A stretch of DNA of 9,760 nucleotides from an uncultured Ruminococcus sp. GTDB lineage: Bacteria > Bacillota > Clostridia > Oscillospirales > Ruminococcaceae. Positions 1 to 6,186 of the stretch are shown here, one piece after another. The stretch covers positions 1 to 9,760 of the forward strand of contig USCU01000028.1 of the NCBI GenBank assembly GCA_900553335.1. Reading direction: 5' to 3'. Below the pieces are notes generated by a model. That model was not told the DNA's origin. It searched no databases and worked only from the letters and a program-made list of their open reading frames with translations. Each line of letters opens with the position of its first letter. Position 1 is the first letter of the stretch. The translations under genes and the position numbers were made by a program.

Positions 1-14
1 TGTATAAGAGACAG
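1..14. other. Residual Tn5/Nextera mosaic-end adapter
   Basis: The first 14 bases, TGTATAAGAGACAG, are identical to the inner end of the 19-bp Tn5 mosaic end used in Nextera tagmentation libraries. Genomic sequence probably starts at base 15. The window therefore begins at a contig end with untrimmed adapter, and this stretch should not be read as promoter or coding sequence. Confidence 0.9.
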
Positions 15-103
15 ATACACGGGTATGCCTTCATAATTGTAATATAACCTAACAAAAAATTTTACGTTGCAATCCGTATATTACAAGCAAGCAGCATTGC
101 CTG

Positions 104-112
104 AAAAGGAGG
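104..112 (+). promoter_or_regulatory. Ribosome binding site fixing a TTG start
   Basis: AAAAGGAGG is a near-perfect anti-Shine-Dalgarno match. It ends 7 bases before the TTG at 120, which is the only usable start codon at correct spacing. This supports a TTG start for the following oxidoreductase gene. Confidence 0.8.
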
Positions 113-119
113 AAGCTCA

Positions 120-1688
120 TTGCCGATACTTATTCATCAGATTAAATGCCCCATAAACGAAAGTGAAAAATATGCCTGCGAAAAAGCGCTGAAGGCTCTT
201 GGAATTAACAGCAAAGATGTAAAAGAAATAAGCGTTCATAAGCGTTCGCTTGACGCAAGAAGAGGACGTGAAACATCGTTTGTATACTCTTTTGTGATAA
301 ATTTGACAGACAAAACAAAAGAAAAAGTGATAGCAGAGAAAAGAAAAGCAGTATTTTTAGAAAATCAAGTATTTTTTCCTAAGTGTGTTTTAGATAAAAG
401 AGCAAAAATAGTTATAGCAGGGTTCGGACCGGCGGGAATGTTTGCGGCTCTTACTTTGGCAAAAATGGGATATAAGCCTTTAGTGCTTGAGCGTGGTAAA
501 AGCATGGAGGAAAGAGTAAACGCAGTTGAGAACTTTTGGAATGGCGGTTCGCTCGACTTGTCCTCAAACGTTCAGTTTGGTGAGGGCGGTGCAGGAACGT
601 TTTCTGATGGCAAGCTTACAACAAGAATCAAAGATCCTCTTTGCAAAGTAGTGTTGTCGGAGTTTGTGAATTTCGGAGCGGAAAAAGAAATTTTATCACT
701 CGCAAAGCCTCATATCGGAACGGACAAGATTCGTAAAATAGTGGTAAGGCTTAGGCATGAAATAGAACAACTCGGAGGAGAGGTTCTGTTTAATTCTCCA
801 CTTGACGGAATCAACGTAAAAAACGGCAAAGTTGTAAGCGTTTTTTCAAAGGGACGAGAAATTAAAACGGACAAGCTTATCCTTTCTGTGGGACACAGCG
901 CAAGAGATACCTTTGAAATGCTGCTTGACAACGGGATTTTGCTTGAACCTAAACCGTTTTCTGTGGGCGCAAGAGTCGAGCATAGACAGTTTGACGTTGA
1001 CAAAAGTCTTTACGGAGATCTTGCAGGGGATAAGCGGCTTCCGAAGGGTGAGTATCAGCTTTCAAAGAGGTTTTCGGACGGATCTGCTGCCTATACCTTT
1101 TGTATGTGTCCGGGCGGATATGTAGTTCCTTCTCAAAGCGAGGAGAAAACAGTTCTTACAAACGGAATGAGCCTGTCTGACAGAAGCGGCGAAAATGCAA
1201 ATTCAGCAGTAGTTGTTTCTGTTTCTCCAAGCGATTTCGGCAGACATCCGCTTGACGGAGTAAAGTTTGCAAGAGAAATAGAAAAAAGAGCGTATCGGCT
1301 TACGGAAGGATACTGTGCGCCCTGCATGAGTGTAAAAGGCTTTTTGCAGGACAGCAATGATATAAAAACTGACATAAAGCCGACCTACTCACTTGGAACT
1401 CGCTATACGGATTTTACTAAGCTTTTTCCGAGCAGAATAATTCGTCTTATGAAAGAAGGACTGATTGACTTTTCAAAAAAGATGTCCTGCTTCAGCGACG
1501 GCCTTTTAACAGGACCTGAAACCAGAACATCATCGCCTGTCAGAATATTAAGAAACAGCGATATGACAGCTGTGGGAATTAAAAACCTCTATCCGGCAGG
1601 AGAGGGAGCAGGCTATGCCGGAGGAATAATGTCAGCGGCGGTTGACGGAATAAAAGCGGCAGTAATGATAATGGAAAGTGAAAAATAG
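120..1688 (+). CDS. FAD-dependent oxidoreductase, COG2509 type
   Basis: This 522-residue protein starts at TTG behind a strong ribosome binding site. Residues 1-95 form a small N-terminal domain with no obvious cofactor motif. A Rossmann dinucleotide-binding fold follows, with GFGPAG at 101-106 and the ribose-binding acidic residue in VLERG near 122-126. Next comes a glycine-rich block at 150-166 (NVQFGEGGAGTFSDGKL). The C-terminal FAD-closing motif YPAGEGAGYAGG begins near 491 and is followed by a helix rich in Ala. This architecture and length fit the large, poorly characterised 'FAD-dependent dehydrogenase' family that is widespread in Firmicutes. The substrate is unknown, and NAD(P) use is inferred only from the family name. 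It is the first visible gene of a cluster with the YifB-type ATPase 24 bases downstream. No convincing promoter is seen in the 105 genomic bases upstream, so transcription may start outside the window. No signal peptide is visible, so it is expected to be cytoplasmic. Confidence 0.9.
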   Translation: MPILIHQIKCPINESEKYACEKALKALGINSKDVKEISVHKRSLDARRGRETSFVYSFVINLTDKTKEKVIAEKRKAVFLENQVFFPKCVLDKRAKIVIAGFGPAGMFAALTLAKMGYKPLVLERGKSMEERVNAVENFWNGGSLDLSSNVQFGEGGAGTFSDGKLTTRIKDPLCKVVLSEFVNFGAEKEILSLAKPHIGTDKIRKIVVRLRHEIEQLGGEVLFNSPLDGINVKNGKVVSVFSKGREIKTDKLILSVGHSARDTFEMLLDNGILLEPKPFSVGARVEHRQFDVDKSLYGDLAGDKRLPKGEYQLSKRFSDGSAAYTFCMCPGGYVVPSQSEEKTVLTNGMSLSDRSGENANSAVVVSVSPSDFGRHPLDGVKFAREIEKRAYRLTEGYCAPCMSVKGFLQDSNDIKTDIKPTYSLGTRYTDFTKLFPSRIIRLMKEGLIDFSKKMSCFSDGLLTGPETRTSSPVRILRNSDMTAVGIKNLYPAGEGAGYAGGIMSAAVDGIKAAVMIMESEK

Positions 1689-1712
1689 GTTTGACAAAAG
1701 AAAGGAAAAACG

Positions 1713-3236
1713 ATGTTTGCTGAAATAAAAAGCTTAGGACTTATCGGTATGAATGCGTTTATGGTAAGTGCAGAAATAGAAGCGAGCAGGGGAATACCGT
1801 CGTTTGATATAGTTGGGTGTGCCGATACAGCGGTAAGGGAGAGCAGAGAACGTCTAAAAAGCGCTTTTCGTTCAAGCGGGCTTGAATTCCCCGGAGTGCA
1901 GATAATAATAAATCTTGCTCCGGCTGATACAAAAAAGACGGGTTCGGTTCATGACCTTGCTATTTCGGTTGCGCTTTTTACGGTTGTGGGGGCTGTCAGA
2001 GCAGAGGATTTAAACGACTGTGCTTTTATAGGAGAGGTTTCGCTCGGCGGCGATATAAGACCGATAAACGGGGTTTTGCCAATGGCAATAAAGGCAAAAA
2101 GTGCAGGTGTTAAGCGCCTTTTTGTGCCTTTTGAAAACGGCAGGGAGGCGAGCGTCTGCGAAGGACTTGAAGTCTATCCTGTCAAGTGCTTGAACGAATT
2201 GTTTGATCACTTTAAAGGAAATGAAATTCTGCCTGCACCAAAATACATACCGTCTTACGGGGAATATAATTCTGCCCTTGATTATATGGACGTAAAGGGA
2301 CAAAAAACGGCAAAAAAAGCACTTGAAATTGCAGCGAGCGGCGGGCATAATATACTTATGATAGGTTCTCCGGGAAGCGGTAAAAGTATGCTTGCAAAAA
2401 GACTTCCCTCTATTTTGCCTAAAATGACGTTTGAGGAGTCCGTTGAAACTACAAATGTTCATTCTATAGCAGGAGTTTTAGACAGCAAAACTCCTTTGGT
2501 GTGCGAGCGTCCGTTTAGAGCGCCTCACCATACCATTTCAAGCGTAGGACTTTCGGGCGGCGGAACAGTACCGAAGCCCGGTGAGATTTCTCTTGCGCAT
2601 AACGGAGTGCTGTTTTTGGACGAGTTGGCAGAGTTTGACCGTCCGACGCTCGAGGTTTTAAGACAGCCGCTTGAGGACAGGCAGGTTACGATTTCCAGAG
2701 CATGGGGAACGGTAACCTATCCCGGATCAATAATGCTTGTTGTAGCAATGAATCCATGTCCTTGCGGATATTACGGACACCCGACAAAAAAGTGCATATG
2801 CACATCTAAAAAGGTAAATCAGTATATGTCCAGAATAAGCGGACCTCTTTTGGACAGAATCGACATACAGGTTGAAGTACCGCCTGTTGAGTTTGAGGAT
2901 ATATCTTCAGAGGTTAAGGAGGAGTCATCAGCTGCGATAAGAGAGCGTGTTCAGCGTGCAAGGGAAATTCAAAATGAACGCTTTAAGGGAACTCAGATAA
3001 CCTGCAATGCACAGATTACGAGCGATATTATCGGAGATGTTTGTGCGATGACCGGCTCGGCAAAAGAACTTTTAAAAAATGTATTTGAAAAACTGGGACT
3101 TTCAGCAAGAGGCTATGACAGAATATTAAAGGTTGCAAGAACTGCGGCTGATATGACAGGAGAAAAGTTTATTGACAAAAATCACATTGCTGCTGCGGTT
3201 TCATACAGATCGCTTGACCGAAAATATTTTGGATAA
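1713..3236 (+). CDS. comM: YifB/ComM family Mg-chelatase-like AAA+ ATPase
   Basis: The protein has 507 residues, the usual full length for the family. The N-terminal ~165 residues form the Lon-C/S5-like domain typical of YifB, with a KKTGSVHDLAISVAL block near 74-88. The Mg-chelatase AAA+ core carries Walker A GSPGSGKS at 218-225, Walker B VLFLDEL at 299-305, and a sensor-1 region MNPCPCG at 346-352. Cys349, Cys351, Cys361 and Cys363 form a four-cysteine cluster that may bind zinc. An arginine-containing GPLLDRID motif lies at 377-384, and a C-terminal helical lid contains LSARGYDRILKVARTAAD. In naturally transformable Gram-negatives, ComM is a hexameric helicase promoting branch migration during recombination of incoming DNA; in Clostridia the role is untested. 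Start ATG 1713 follows GAAAGGA at a good distance. No truncation or lost motif is seen. Confidence 0.96.
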   Translation: MFAEIKSLGLIGMNAFMVSAEIEASRGIPSFDIVGCADTAVRESRERLKSAFRSSGLEFPGVQIIINLAPADTKKTGSVHDLAISVALFTVVGAVRAEDLNDCAFIGEVSLGGDIRPINGVLPMAIKAKSAGVKRLFVPFENGREASVCEGLEVYPVKCLNELFDHFKGNEILPAPKYIPSYGEYNSALDYMDVKGQKTAKKALEIAASGGHNILMIGSPGSGKSMLAKRLPSILPKMTFEESVETTNVHSIAGVLDSKTPLVCERPFRAPHHTISSVGLSGGGTVPKPGEISLAHNGVLFLDELAEFDRPTLEVLRQPLEDRQVTISRAWGTVTYPGSIMLVVAMNPCPCGYYGHPTKKCICTSKKVNQYMSRISGPLLDRIDIQVEVPPVEFEDISSEVKEESSAAIRERVQRAREIQNERFKGTQITCNAQITSDIIGDVCAMTGSAKELLKNVFEKLGLSARGYDRILKVARTAADMTGEKFIDKNHIAAAVSYRSLDRKYFG

Positions 3237-3249
3237 ATTTTTTATAATT

Positions 3250-3256
3250 GGGAGGA
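3250..3256 (+). promoter_or_regulatory. Ribosome binding site deciding the SDR start
   Basis: GGGAGGA lies 6 bases before ATG 3263. An alternative in-frame TTG at 3248 would sit on top of this site and has no ribosome binding site of its own, so the ATG is preferred and the annotated protein is five residues shorter than the longest open frame. Confidence 0.8.
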
Positions 3257-3262
3257 ATCAAA

Positions 3263-4033
3263 ATGCTCGCATTAATTACAGGAGCAAGCTCAGGAATAGG
3301 GCGTGAGTTTGCAAAAGTTTTGGCTCACAGAGGGTTCTCACTCATTCTTGTCGCAAGAAGGCTTGACAGACTTGAGGAGCTTGCAGCTGATATTTTAGAG
3401 TTCTGCGATGTTGATATAAGCTTAGTTGACTGTGACTTATCAGACGAAAAGAATTGCTACAGGCTTTATAACAGCATCGGGCATGAGAAGGTTGACGTGC
3501 TGATAAACAACGCAGGCTTCGGTGCTTATGGTTCGTTTTTAGACACGGAACTTAAAACTGAAACTAAAATGATAGATCTAAATTGTAAATCGCTTCATAT
3601 TCTGACAAAGCTGTTCGTTAATGACATGAACGAGAAAAACAAAGGCTGCATTCTAAACGTTGCTTCATCAGCAGGTCTTATGCAGGGAGGTCCATACATG
3701 GCGGCATATTATGCAACCAAGTCCTATGTGGTAAACCTTACCCGTGCGATAAACGAGGAACTGAAGGAACAAGGAAGCCGTGTATATGTTGGTGCATTAT
3801 GTCCCGGACCTGTAAACACTGAGTTTGACGAGGTTGCAGGAGTTAGATTTTCGCTTGGAGGAATAAGCGCAAAGGACTGTGCTATTGAGGGCGCATACGG
3901 GATGCTTGAAAAGAGAAAAATGATAATCGTCCCTACGCTCAAAATGAAGCTTTTAACTGCCGTGAGCAGGTTTTTGCCGACAAGACCATTGCTTTTTGTG
4001 ACAGGATTAATTCAATCCAAAAAAGGAAAATAA
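3263..4033 (+). CDS. Short-chain dehydrogenase/reductase (SDR), classical type
   Basis: This 256-residue classical SDR is an NAD(P)-dependent oxidoreductase with a single Rossmann domain, presumably cytosolic. The cofactor loop TGASSGIG is at 6-13. A basic ARR at 31-33, at the end of the second strand, suggests NADPH preference. NNAG is at 82-85. The catalytic set is Asn107, Ser136, Tyr149 and Lys153; the Ser-Tyr spacing of 13 and the YxxxK motif match the family, and PGPVNTEF follows at 181-188. The overall pattern resembles the DltE/YqjQ-like COG0300 group, whose substrates are mostly unknown. It lies 26 bases after the YifB-type gene and is probably co-transcribed with the two genes before it. 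A hairpin overlapping its stop codon probably ends the unit. The short hydrophobic stretch near 243-250 belongs to the SDR fold and is not a membrane anchor. Confidence 0.94.
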   Translation: MLALITGASSGIGREFAKVLAHRGFSLILVARRLDRLEELAADILEFCDVDISLVDCDLSDEKNCYRLYNSIGHEKVDVLINNAGFGAYGSFLDTELKTETKMIDLNCKSLHILTKLFVNDMNEKNKGCILNVASSAGLMQGGPYMAAYYATKSYVVNLTRAINEELKEQGSRVYVGALCPGPVNTEFDEVAGVRFSLGGISAKDCAIEGAYGMLEKRKMIIVPTLKMKLLTAVSRFLPTRPLLFVTGLIQSKKGK

Positions 4034-4062
4034 TGTTTTGGCAGCTCTTTTTTTGGATTTTT
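4014..4062 (+). terminator. Long A/U-rich hairpin over the SDR stop codon, likely terminator
   Basis: AATCCAAAAAAGGA at 4014-4027 pairs with TCTTTTTTTGGATT at 4046-4059, giving 14 pairs with one G-U, around an 18-base loop that contains the TAA stop at 4031-4033. The run of five T at 4058-4062 partly overlaps the right arm. The stem is A/U-rich, so it is weaker than a textbook terminator. It is nevertheless the only structure that separates the upstream cluster from the next promoter. It could also act for transcripts on the other strand. Confidence 0.5.
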
Positions 4063-4135
4063 CTAAGAAATTTCCTGACCTCAGATTTGTCTAATATAGC
4101 TAGAAATAGCTCTTTAAATTTGTACAAATAGTATA

Positions 4136-4176
4136 TTGCAAAGACCGCTGAAATAAGATAAAATATAGTATATAAT
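4136..4176 (+). promoter_or_regulatory. Sigma-A-type promoter(s) of the surface protein gene
   Basis: Two overlapping candidates are visible. One is TTGCAA (4136-4141), 17 bases, TAAAAT (4159-4164). The other is CTGAAA (4148-4153), 17 bases, TATAAT (4171-4176). Both precede the AAAGGAG ribosome binding site at 4184-4190, which ends 8 bases before ATG 4199. Which one is used cannot be told from sequence. Confidence 0.65.
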
Positions 4177-4198
4177 AATATGTAAAGGAGTTTTTACA

Positions 4199-5161
4199 AT
4201 GAAGTTAAAGAAAGTAATTGCCGGCGTAGCTTCAGCAGCTGTATTGGCAACAACTCTTGCTACAGTTTCGGCTTCTGCTCAGTGGGCACCGACTGCAGGT
4301 CAGTATAACGCTTCACTTTGTATCGCTAATGCTGAATGGTCTGTTGTATCCATGTTCCCTCAAGGATATCGTGGAACAGAAAAAGACGGAAGAGCTGAAG
4401 GTGGATACGTTCAGGATGCAATCGTAACAGGCGACGGTCAATACACTATTAAGCTTGAATTCCCACCTGATGGAGATCAGGTTGGCGGAGATAAGTACAT
4501 TACAGGTAAGATTACAGACGGTGTTTGTGAGAATCAAAACTGTAATACATGGAACGGCGACAGCGGAATCGGTGATTTCTATGCCGTAGCAGTTTTCTGT
4601 ATTGATATTTACGGTCTTTGCGATGGTACAGAGAAGCTTGATACAGACATGAAGACATATGTTGAGATGGATCCTTCATCTTACACAAGCCCTATCGGAC
4701 TTACACCTGGACCTTACAAGGCTTCAAAGATCACAGCTACTGTTGACAGCATCAAGCAGGACGGCGAGGATGTAGCGTTCAACAAGGATAAGGTTATTAC
4801 AGGTAACATTGAGGGTAACTTCAACTACAGACTTGAACTTTTCAATACTTACGGACAGACAAAGGACGGAAGAGTTTTAGCTGATGATTCTATTGAGTTC
4901 ATGCATTCTCTTGAAGTTCAGTTTACAATTAATGGAATTGATGCTCAGAAGAACAGCCCTTCAACAACTGGAACAACAGCTTCAAACAATCAAAGCGGAA
5001 ACGTTCAGCAGACAACACAGGCTGCTAACACAAACAATGCAGGTTCTTCAACAACTACATCTTCATCAACAGGTGCAAATACAGGCGCAACAGCAGGTCT
5101 TGCACTTGGCGGAATTGCACTCGCAGGTGTAGCAGTAGTTCTTGCTAAGAAGAGAAAGTAA
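4199..5161 (+). CDS. Secreted, C-terminally anchored surface protein
   Basis: This 320-residue protein has a clear Sec signal peptide: KLKK, a hydrophobic core at 6-24, and likely cleavage after ASA at residue 27. The exported part (28-250) looks like two beta-rich modules. The first, about 30-145, includes ITGDG-like TGDGQYTIKLEF at 77-88 and five cysteines (41, 110, 115, 134, 141). The second, about 172-247, ends in LEVQFTING. Such modules recur in uncharacterised extracellular proteins of gut Clostridia; carbohydrate binding is a guess. Residues 252-290 form a Ser/Thr/Asn/Gln linker typical of wall-spanning regions. GANTGA at 292-297, a hydrophobic segment to about 315 and the KKRK end resemble a sortase signal, but without canonical LPxTG; plain membrane anchoring is equally possible. 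Lysine is encoded almost only by AAG, unlike neighbouring genes rich in AAA, which suggests high expression. It has its own promoter and terminator, so it is monocistronic. Confidence 0.85.
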   Translation: MKLKKVIAGVASAAVLATTLATVSASAQWAPTAGQYNASLCIANAEWSVVSMFPQGYRGTEKDGRAEGGYVQDAIVTGDGQYTIKLEFPPDGDQVGGDKYITGKITDGVCENQNCNTWNGDSGIGDFYAVAVFCIDIYGLCDGTEKLDTDMKTYVEMDPSSYTSPIGLTPGPYKASKITATVDSIKQDGEDVAFNKDKVITGNIEGNFNYRLELFNTYGQTKDGRVLADDSIEFMHSLEVQFTINGIDAQKNSPSTTGTTASNNQSGNVQQTTQAANTNNAGSSTTTSSSTGANTGATAGLALGGIALAGVAVVLAKKRK

Positions 5162-5182
5162 TTATTTTACTTAATAGTAATT

Positions 5183-5209
5183 AAGCGGTTCTTTATGAGC
5201 CGCTTTTTT
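5183..5209 (+). terminator. Intrinsic terminator of the surface protein gene
   Basis: AAGCGGTTC (5183-5191), loop TTTAT, and GAGCCGCTT (5197-5205) form a 9-pair stem with one G-U, followed by further T residues to 5209. It lies 22 bases after the stop codon. Confidence 0.9.
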
Positions 5210-5241
5210 ATGTATAACTTTAAATTTAAAATTTACAATTT

Positions 5242-5270
5242 GGTTACAAAATGGATATTGACTTGTAACC
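5242..5270. promoter_or_regulatory. Operator-like inverted repeat over a -35 box
   Basis: GGTTACAA (5242-5249) and TTGTAACC (5263-5270) are perfect 8-base inverted copies separated by 13 bases. The half-site centres are 21 bp apart, two helical turns, as expected for a dimeric regulator. The repeat covers the -35 box of the next promoter (5258-5263). A further TTACAA at 5233-5238 stands 11 bases upstream of the left arm's TTACAA, one helical turn away. The regulator is unknown. The 11-bp periodicity of TT(T)ACA elements resembles a Pho box, but that is only a resemblance. Confidence 0.55.
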
Positions 5271-5286
5271 TATTTTATGCTAGACT
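5258..5286 (+). promoter_or_regulatory. Sigma-A-type promoter of a putative small RNA
   Basis: TTGACT (5258-5263), exactly 17 bases, and TAGACT (5281-5286) fit a vegetative promoter, with A/T-rich sequence upstream at 5219-5240 that could act as an UP element. Expected transcription start is about 5291-5294. No protein gene lies downstream on this strand before a terminator. Confidence 0.6.
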
Positions 5287-5291
5287 AATCA

Positions 5292-5361
5292 GTAGCTAAA
5301 CTATTATTTTTTCTTGTTGTTTTTTGAGAGGGTAGTCCAAAAAGGGCTGCCTTTTCTTTTT
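5292..5361 (+). ncRNA. Putative ~70-nt small RNA, no family recognised
   Basis: The segment is bounded by a sigma-A-like promoter and an intrinsic terminator and has no ATG start or ribosome binding site, so a leader peptide is unlikely. The first ~35 nt are U-rich and probably unstructured; the 3' half is the terminator hairpin. That shape suits a base-pairing regulatory RNA, though the sequence alone cannot show this. It runs towards rnpB on the opposite strand but should stop about 40 bases short of it. I recognise no known RNA family. Confidence 0.45.
5331..5361 (+). terminator. Intrinsic terminator of the putative small RNA
   Basis: GGTAGTCC (5331-5338), loop AAAAA, and GGGCTGCC (5344-5351) form 8 pairs including two G-U, followed by TTTTCTTTTT (5352-5361). 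The preceding GAGAG can extend the stem against the first T residues. On the opposite strand it could also catch read-through from rnpB. Confidence 0.8.
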
Positions 5362-5362
5362 G

Positions 5363-5398
5363 ATAAAAAACAAAGCAGAGAGCTTAAAAGCTCTCTGC
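5363..5398 (-). terminator. Intrinsic terminator of rnpB
   Basis: Read on the minus strand, GCAGAGAGCT, loop TTTA, and AGCTCTCTGC make a perfect 10-base-pair stem (5375-5398), followed by TTTGTTTTTTAT (5363-5374). It lies directly after the rnpB 3' end. Confidence 0.9.
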
Positions 5399-5403
5399 CA
5401 TAT

Positions 5404-5749
5404 GGTGCGACTAAGCCGATAAGCCGAGTTTTGTCGAGTGCGGTAATCTATCTAGAACGCACATTGCTGTACGCTTCAAGCCTCCTATAAGCGCAAATCT
5501 GACGAGCAGCCATTAATTTAACGCCTACCATTGGAGTTGCATCGAATAAGGTTTACATGGCATCGCCGTCTCCGACGATCCGGTGAGCTCTTACCTCGCC
5601 TTTCCACCCTTACCGCAAAGCGGCGGTATATTTCTGTTGCACTGGCTCTAAGGTCACCCTCGGCTGCCGTTAGCAGCTATTCTGCTCTGTGATGCTCGGA
5701 CTTTCCTCTTGACGTAGTTCCGCCAAGCTACCGCATAGCTTACTCGCAT
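5404..5749 (-). ncRNA. rnpB: RNase P RNA, bacterial class A
   Basis: This is the catalytic RNA of RNase P, which matures tRNA 5' ends together with the RnpA protein. On the minus strand the universal GAGGAAAGTCCGAGC block lies near the 5' end. The P10-P11 region GGGTGGAAAGGCGAGG, followed by TAAGAGCTCACCG, has the class A form. A loop with AGGAGGCTTGA corresponds to the L15 region that contacts the tRNA CCA end, and the 3' portion ends with CGGCTTATCGGCTTAG. Helix P1 can be drawn directly: 5' GCGAGTAAGC pairs with 3' GCTTAGTCGC, with one G-G mismatch. The length of about 346 nt is normal. Ends are estimated from P1 and from the promoter to within a few bases. The RNA is flanked by its own promoter and terminator and is convergent with the small-RNA candidate. 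The class A form argues for Clostridia and against Bacilli, which carry class B. Confidence 0.96.
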
Positions 5750-5754
5750 AATTT

Positions 5755-5782
5755 ATTATATAGGTTTTTAAGAATTTGTCAA
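5755..5782 (-). promoter_or_regulatory. Consensus sigma-A promoter of rnpB
   Basis: On the minus strand a perfect TTGACA (5777-5782) and a perfect TATAAT (5755-5760) are separated by 16 bases. The start predicted from the -10 box, about 5748, coincides with the 5' end deduced from helix P1, so each supports the other. Confidence 0.9.
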
Positions 5783-5827
5783 GGGATTTTTATTTGTACG
5801 ACAGATTAATTTGAGATGTATTCCTAC

Positions 5828-5856
5828 TTGAATAATCGGAAAATATATAGTATAAT
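5828..5856 (+). promoter_or_regulatory. Sigma-A promoter of the PLC-like operon
   Basis: TTGAAT (5828-5833), 17 bases, and TATAAT (5851-5856) precede the first gene by about 55 bases. It is divergent from the rnpB promoter, with 45 bases between the two -35 boxes. No operator-like repeat is seen between them. Confidence 0.75.
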
Positions 5857-5910
5857 AACTTTAGTAATATCATACAAGATGCTATAGCTAACTGGTAAGG
5901 AGCTTTGATA

Positions 5911-6186
5911 ATGGAACGGATAGTTTTTTCGGGACAAATAAATAAAACCTATCGAGTAATAGCGGGAGTGTTTGCTTTCGGTGTTTGCTTGCTTTTAAAA
6001 GGTAAAAAGAAAAAATCCGTAAAAAAACATATTAAACGCTATAATAAAATGTCAAAGCATTCTTATAATATTCTTAATTTGATATCAAATAAAATAACGG
6101 CTCAGAATGTAAAAAACGAGGTGCTTGATTATGAAAAGTGCCTTGAAATTTATAAAAAGACTGTTATGAAAGAGGAAAGCTTATAA
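5911..6186 (+). CDS. Small basic single-pass membrane protein, unknown function
   Basis: This 91-residue protein starts at ATG 5911, eight bases after TAAGGAG (5896-5902); an upstream in-frame TTG at 5905 is too close to that site to be used. Residues 15-29 (RVIAGVFAFGVCLLL) are a short hydrophobic membrane segment. A strongly basic stretch follows at 30-50 (KGKKKK, KKHIKR), and a helical tail runs from 51 to 91. By the positive-inside rule the tail should face the cytoplasm. I recognise no family. It is the first gene of a probable four-gene operon. Its UAA stop is followed at once by the AUG of the PLC-like gene in the same reading frame, so the two are translationally coupled at least. Possible roles are a membrane partner or docking subunit for the downstream protein; this is inference from context only. 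Confidence 0.75.
   Translation: MERIVFSGQINKTYRVIAGVFAFGVCLLLKGKKKKSVKKHIKRYNKMSKHSYNILNLISNKITAQNVKNEVLDYEKCLEIYKKTVMKEESL

Noticed and set aside
15..47. Possible 3' end of an upstream gene (frame starting at 15, ending TAA 45-47).
   Set aside because: Only ten codons remain after the adapter, with no recognisable motif; it cannot be told from chance.
43..82. Promoter-like boxes (TATAAC at 43, TATATT at 77) before the oxidoreductase gene.
   Set aside because: Neither has a -35 box at 16-18 bases; the AT-rich context makes such hexamers common.
2010..2462. 150-codon open frame antisense to the YifB-type gene.
   Set aside because: The opposite strand encodes a fully conserved AAA+ protein; the antisense product has no family resemblance, and it is a shadow of the codon pattern.
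4098..4111. AGCTA-GAAA-TAGCT mini-hairpin with a GNRA-like loop between the SDR gene and the next promoter.
   Set aside because: Five pairs only and just a short CTTT after it; too weak to call a terminator or riboswitch, and the larger hairpin at 4014-4062 is the better terminator.
3724..4127. Two overlapping minus-strand open frames (62-72 codons) over the SDR gene end.
   Set aside because: They lie antisense to the conserved SDR C-terminus, lack ribosome binding sites, and have no recognisable domain.
4884..5132. Gln/His-rich open frame on the plus strand within the surface protein gene.
   Set aside because: It is a frame-shifted reading of the Thr/Ser/Asn linker codons (ACA, CAA, TCA runs), which automatically gives Gln/His/Leu-rich translation.
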